Shown here: one piece after another, positions 61,517-64,000 of the stretch | How the letters are laid out: each line of letters begins with the position of its first letter | Numbering within the stretch: position 1 is the first letter of the stretch | Assembly (NCBI RefSeq): GCF_028747985.1 | Contig: NZ_CP118108.1 | Coordinates: 1,307,501 to 1,371,500 of the forward strand | Reading direction: 5' to 3' | Origin: Paenibacillus urinalis | Lineage (GTDB): Bacteria; Bacillota; Bacilli; Paenibacillales; Paenibacillaceae | DNA: 64,000 nt | Notes under the pieces: model-generated | Database searches by the model: none | Told to the model about the DNA's origin: nothing | What the model saw: only the letters and a program-made list of their open reading frames with translations | Made by a program: the position numbers and the translations under genes

Positions 61517-62269
61517 TTATTTTTTGGGTGCACGAAAACCAGCCAGCTCAGCCTCTTCCTCCGTACAGAACCATTCCTCGGGTATGGTTTTAGTATATTG
61601 AGGCGATTCCTTGGTGTGATATATTTTTTCTCCACTGGAGTTGATATTGCCTTTGATGGTGCAGGAGCGATCCGGCTGTTGACTAGAATTGCCATTAGCT
61701 TCAATGTTGTCATTCGTACCTGAGACCGTTTCTGATTCATATTCGTCCTTGTGGAAGCCGTCCTCCTGGACATAATTTTCGTATTCCCATATGCCGATTG
61801 CTGCACGCTGACTTTCTTTCTGTATGGCTTCGAACTGATCTACATACCGCACATTCGGCGGATAGATATAGGCGACTCTTGCATAGCCTTTTTCAAGTAA
61901 AGATTCCTGAAGCATGACACCATCGACGTACACATAAGCAAGCAGTCTCGAATATTTGTCCCGGTTCTGCCCAATGTCAAACTCCAGCTCGATCTGGTCG
62001 GCTTGTTCAAGTGCCTGTTTGGTATACTCTTTCGCTTCAATGCCGAGAGGCTGAACACCAAGCTTCGGATGAGAGGTCTCCGGGGTATCCACGAGCAGCA
62101 TCCGAACAGATTGACTCTTGCCTTCGTACATGACTTTGAAAGTATCTCCATCGACCGCTCGATCCAGTGTAACAGGAACCCTTGGGAATTCATGCTCATC
62201 TTGCGGCGTACAGCCCATCATGATTATAAAGAGGCATAGAATGCTTAAGATTGCCCACTTCTTGGACAC
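61517..62269 (-). CDS. Secreted SNase-like (thermonuclease) lipoprotein
   Basis: 250 residues from GTG 62269, about eight bases after GGAG; an upstream GTG at 62278 is less well placed. Lipobox Cys near 20 (IIMMGC). The nuclease domain (about 30-170) has AVDGDTFKV with the Ca-binding Asp, the catalytic Arg in VRMLLVDTPE, Glu in GIEAKEYT and the second Arg near DKYSRLLAYVYVDG. The C-terminal 45 residues (KIYHTKESPQYTKTIPEEWFCTEEEAELAGF) are a small domain often attached to such nucleases. Acts outside the membrane on DNA or RNA. Confidence 0.88.
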   Translation of the reverse strand: MSKKWAILSILCLFIIMMGCTPQDEHEFPRVPVTLDRAVDGDTFKVMYEGKSQSVRMLLVDTPETSHPKLGVQPLGIEAKEYTKQALEQADQIELEFDIGQNRDKYSRLLAYVYVDGVMLQESLLEKGYARVAYIYPPNVRYVDQFEAIQKESQRAAIGIWEYENYVQEDGFHKDEYESETVSGTNDNIEANGNSSQQPDRSCTIKGNINSSGEKIYHTKESPQYTKTIPEEWFCTEEEAELAGFRAPKK

Positions 62270-62388
62270 ATTGATCACTCCATTCTAAGGTGTTGTTATG
62301 TAGGCAGCAGGCATTTCAATAGTGTACTATATAAGATGAAAAAAGGGAACGGATGTTTGATTTGATAATAAATAATAATAAAATGTGC

Positions 62389-62498
62389 TTGCCCGGCATG
62401 GAATATTATGCTAATCTAGCATTAAATTAAACAGCACGTGACGGAAGCACCGTCCATTATACCGTAGGAGATACGGGAGATGGACGGTGCTTTTTTTT
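62389..62498 (+). promoter_or_regulatory. Promoter and leader terminator (attenuator) of the tad operon
   Basis: TTGCCC (62389-62394), 17-base spacer and an extended -10 TGC-TAATCT (62412-62417). About 25-30 bases after the expected start comes GCACCGTCCAT (62447-62457) pairing with ATGGACGGTGC (62480-62490), with inner CCGTA/TACGG, followed by T8. The terminator stands between promoter and first gene, so the operon may be controlled by attenuation. Confidence 0.55.
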
Positions 62499-62517
62499 GT
62501 TGTGCTGGAAGGGAGAG

Positions 62518-63693
62518 TTGCATCTGGTCATAAGGAAGATTGTGCTGGCAAGCAGAACGCGTGAATACGTAGATGCAGTGCTTGATTACGTGCAAGGAAG
62601 TGAATATTCAAGGAAGTTTCATGTAACGGCCTTCTCGCAACCGGAAGCGATGATGAGATATATGAATGAGCAGACTCGCGCATCGATGCCGGATTTGATC
62701 GTTGGTGAATTGGAATTTATAGAGCAGATACGGGATGGATTAGATCAAGAGCGTGTCCCGATTCTACTTCTGGCGGAACAGCATGCTTCTGATGGGGATC
62801 TGCCCCACGTGATGAAGTATCAGCCTTTATCTGCTCTGCTTGGAGCTTTAGAAGAGGCTGTTTTAAACTCAGGCAACGTTCGTTTGGATAACAGACACTC
62901 CGGAGATGCGTCTTTGGTGATTGGGGTCACGTCGGCTTCCGGGGGCTGCGGCAAAACGACGGTTGCTTTAAACCTTGCGAAGCAGCTAGGCCGTGCGGGG
63001 TATTCGGTATTTTATTTGAACCTGGAAACACTCGACAGCACCAAGCCTTTTCTTCAGACAAGCCCTCAGGTGGGAAGCGAAGAAGAGCTGGGAGAAGCCT
63101 TTTCCAGACTTATGTATCTTATCAGAGCACGGCGTTCCGGAGGAAGGGCTTCGGAACAGAGAATTGATGTCAGATCTTATGTCCTGTGGAATGAACAGAT
63201 TAAATCCCATTATTTCTACCCGGCCAGGAATCGGAATGAGCTGCGCCAGCTCACGAAGTCGGATGTGAATGCACTATTAGAAGTGCTAATTGCATCAGAG
63301 CAATATCAATATATCATTACTGATCATGACTCGGTATGGGATGAGCGAGCTGAAGCCTTGATGGATAGATCTGATCTGCTGATCTGGCTTCTGTCTGATG
63401 ATATTCATACGCTGGCTAAAGCTTCGGCTTGGATGAGATATCAAGAGCAGCTTGATCCGATAAGGACAGGTCAGATTCAGGAGAAGTCCACTTATGTCAT
63501 TAATCGGTATACGGGAACGGTTGTAAATCCGATGCCTGAGGAATATATGCATACCGGCTTGTACTTGCCATATATTCCATCGTGGAAACAGATGAGAGAG
63601 CCGGAATTGCTGCTCGGATCACCCATTTATCAAAAAGAAATGCGGAGATTATGCGAAGCTGCCGGAATGTTGCAGAAGGAATATTCATCATGA
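62518..63693 (+). CDS. TadZ/CpaE-like pilus assembly ATPase
   Basis: About 391 residues; TTG 62518 is the best available start (SD GGAAGGGAG), but an earlier TTG at 62497 cannot be excluded. Residues about 1-110 form a receiver-like domain (FHVTAFSQPEAMMRYM, DLIVGELEF) without a full phosphorylation site. A deviant Walker A follows, VTSASGGCGKTTVALNLA near 143-160, as in MinD/ParA-type ATPases of the CpaE/TadZ group that place Flp pilus machinery. The stop overlaps the next gene by 4 bases. Confidence 0.75.
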   Translation: MHLVIRKIVLASRTREYVDAVLDYVQGSEYSRKFHVTAFSQPEAMMRYMNEQTRASMPDLIVGELEFIEQIRDGLDQERVPILLLAEQHASDGDLPHVMKYQPLSALLGALEEAVLNSGNVRLDNRHSGDASLVIGVTSASGGCGKTTVALNLAKQLGRAGYSVFYLNLETLDSTKPFLQTSPQVGSEEELGEAFSRLMYLIRARRSGGRASEQRIDVRSYVLWNEQIKSHYFYPARNRNELRQLTKSDVNALLEVLIASEQYQYIITDHDSVWDERAEALMDRSDLLIWLLSDDIHTLAKASAWMRYQEQLDPIRTGQIQEKSTYVINRYTGTVVNPMPEEYMHTGLYLPYIPSWKQMREPELLLGSPIYQKEMRRLCEAAGMLQKEYSS

Positions 63694-64000
63694 TGGATAC
63701 TTCGTTTAGAGAACTTAGAAATTCAATTCGTGCGGCTCTTGATGTTACTTCTGCGGCGGGAGACTCAGAGCTGATGGAGCATATTGAGGCAAGGGTATTC
63801 CGGCATTCTGGGCTCATCCATCTCACCTCCGGGGAGAAGCATGCTCTAATCAGAAGACTGTATGATTCCTTTCGCGGACTCGATGTACTTCAGCCGCTGA
63901 TCGACAATCCCCATATTACAGAAATTATGATCAACGGGCATACCGAGATATTCATTGAAGAGCGGGGTGAAGTGCGCCAGGCACCTGTCACGTTTGAATC
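63690..64000 (+). CDS. TadA/CpaF-type secretion ATPase, N-terminal part (3' partial)
   Basis: Starts ATG 63690, overlapping the previous stop (ATGA), and runs off the right edge after about 103 residues. LQPLIDNPHITEIMINGHTEIFIEERGE is the start of the CpaF/TadA N-terminal domain. With the TadZ-like gene it marks the beginning of a Flp (type IVc) pilus or competence-like secretion operon beyond the window. Confidence 0.85.
   Translation, partial: MMDTSFRELRNSIRAALDVTSAAGDSELMEHIEARVFRHSGLIHLTSGEKHALIRRLYDSFRGLDVLQPLIDNPHITEIMINGHTEIFIEERGEVRQAPVTFE

Noticed and set aside
1..64000. CRISPR arrays and insertion sequences
   Set aside because: No regularly spaced short repeats and no transposase-like protein were seen; the only tandem repeat is the tRNA-Ser array.

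Overview
The window looks like chromosomal DNA of a spore-forming, mid-GC Bacillota member, most likely Paenibacillus. The basis is family-level: cortex protein CmpA, sporulation-type diadenylate cyclase CdaS, the ydcC-alr-mazEF and tex-cmpA-ydcK gene orders known from Bacillus, Lpl-type sugar ABC systems, an OpuABC-like betaine transporter, frequent TTG/GTG starts and strong Shine-Dalgarno sites. No plasmid or phage replication module and no CRISPR array was seen.

Layout. 1-1967: end of a GH43 beta-xylosidase gene and an MFS sugar transporter. 2177-5504: ABC exporter plus two-component system. 5541-11184: PucR regulator, CodB-like permease, DUF917 protein and HyuA-type protein, an apparent (thio)hydantoin or cyclic-amide catabolic cluster. 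11577-15582: a DUF6081-like protein, YdhK lipoprotein under a CsoR-like operator, CdaS, an MhqO-type dioxygenase and a lone holin. 15716-19599: OpuA-type betaine importer divergent from a GbsR-like regulator. 19790-29963: ydcC-alr-mazE-mazF, a GH36 alpha-galactosidase, tex, cmpA (too small for routine ORF calling), and sprT-like ydcK. 30007-32877: tRNA cluster Asn-Ser-(HAD/DeoR pair)-Glu-Lys-Leu with unusual repeats that copy tRNA 3' ends. 33045-34477: DegV and an XRE regulator. 34559-46255: nitrogen module with ureABCFGD (no ureE) divergent from urtABCDE, then a PAS protein and a second UreF-like gene. A second identical tRNA-Leu(GAG) follows at 46577. 46749-48676: glutathione peroxidase, then two tandem ydaO-type c-di-AMP riboswitches, each with its own terminator, ahead of a small RCK_N-like protein. 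48871-59741: HAD, serine hydrolase, then an operon of esterase, LplBCA-type transporter, GH94-like phosphorylase and LacI regulator. 59970-64000: Ohr, a Cys-rich small protein, DCC protein, secreted nuclease, and the start of a tad/Flp pilus operon.

Most unusual points: (1) about 2.7 tandem 150-nt repeats after tRNA-Ser, and a diverged single copy after tRNA-Glu, each joining a shared 75-nt core to a copy of the 3' end of the particular tRNA it follows; (2) tandem c-di-AMP riboswitches controlling an RCK_N-like protein; (3) a 13.8-kb urea module bracketed by identical direct tRNA-Leu genes, with three GlnR/TnrA-like boxes; (4) an in-frame TGA in urtD where the family has tryptophan. All calls come from reading the sequence by eye; no database search or folding program was run.
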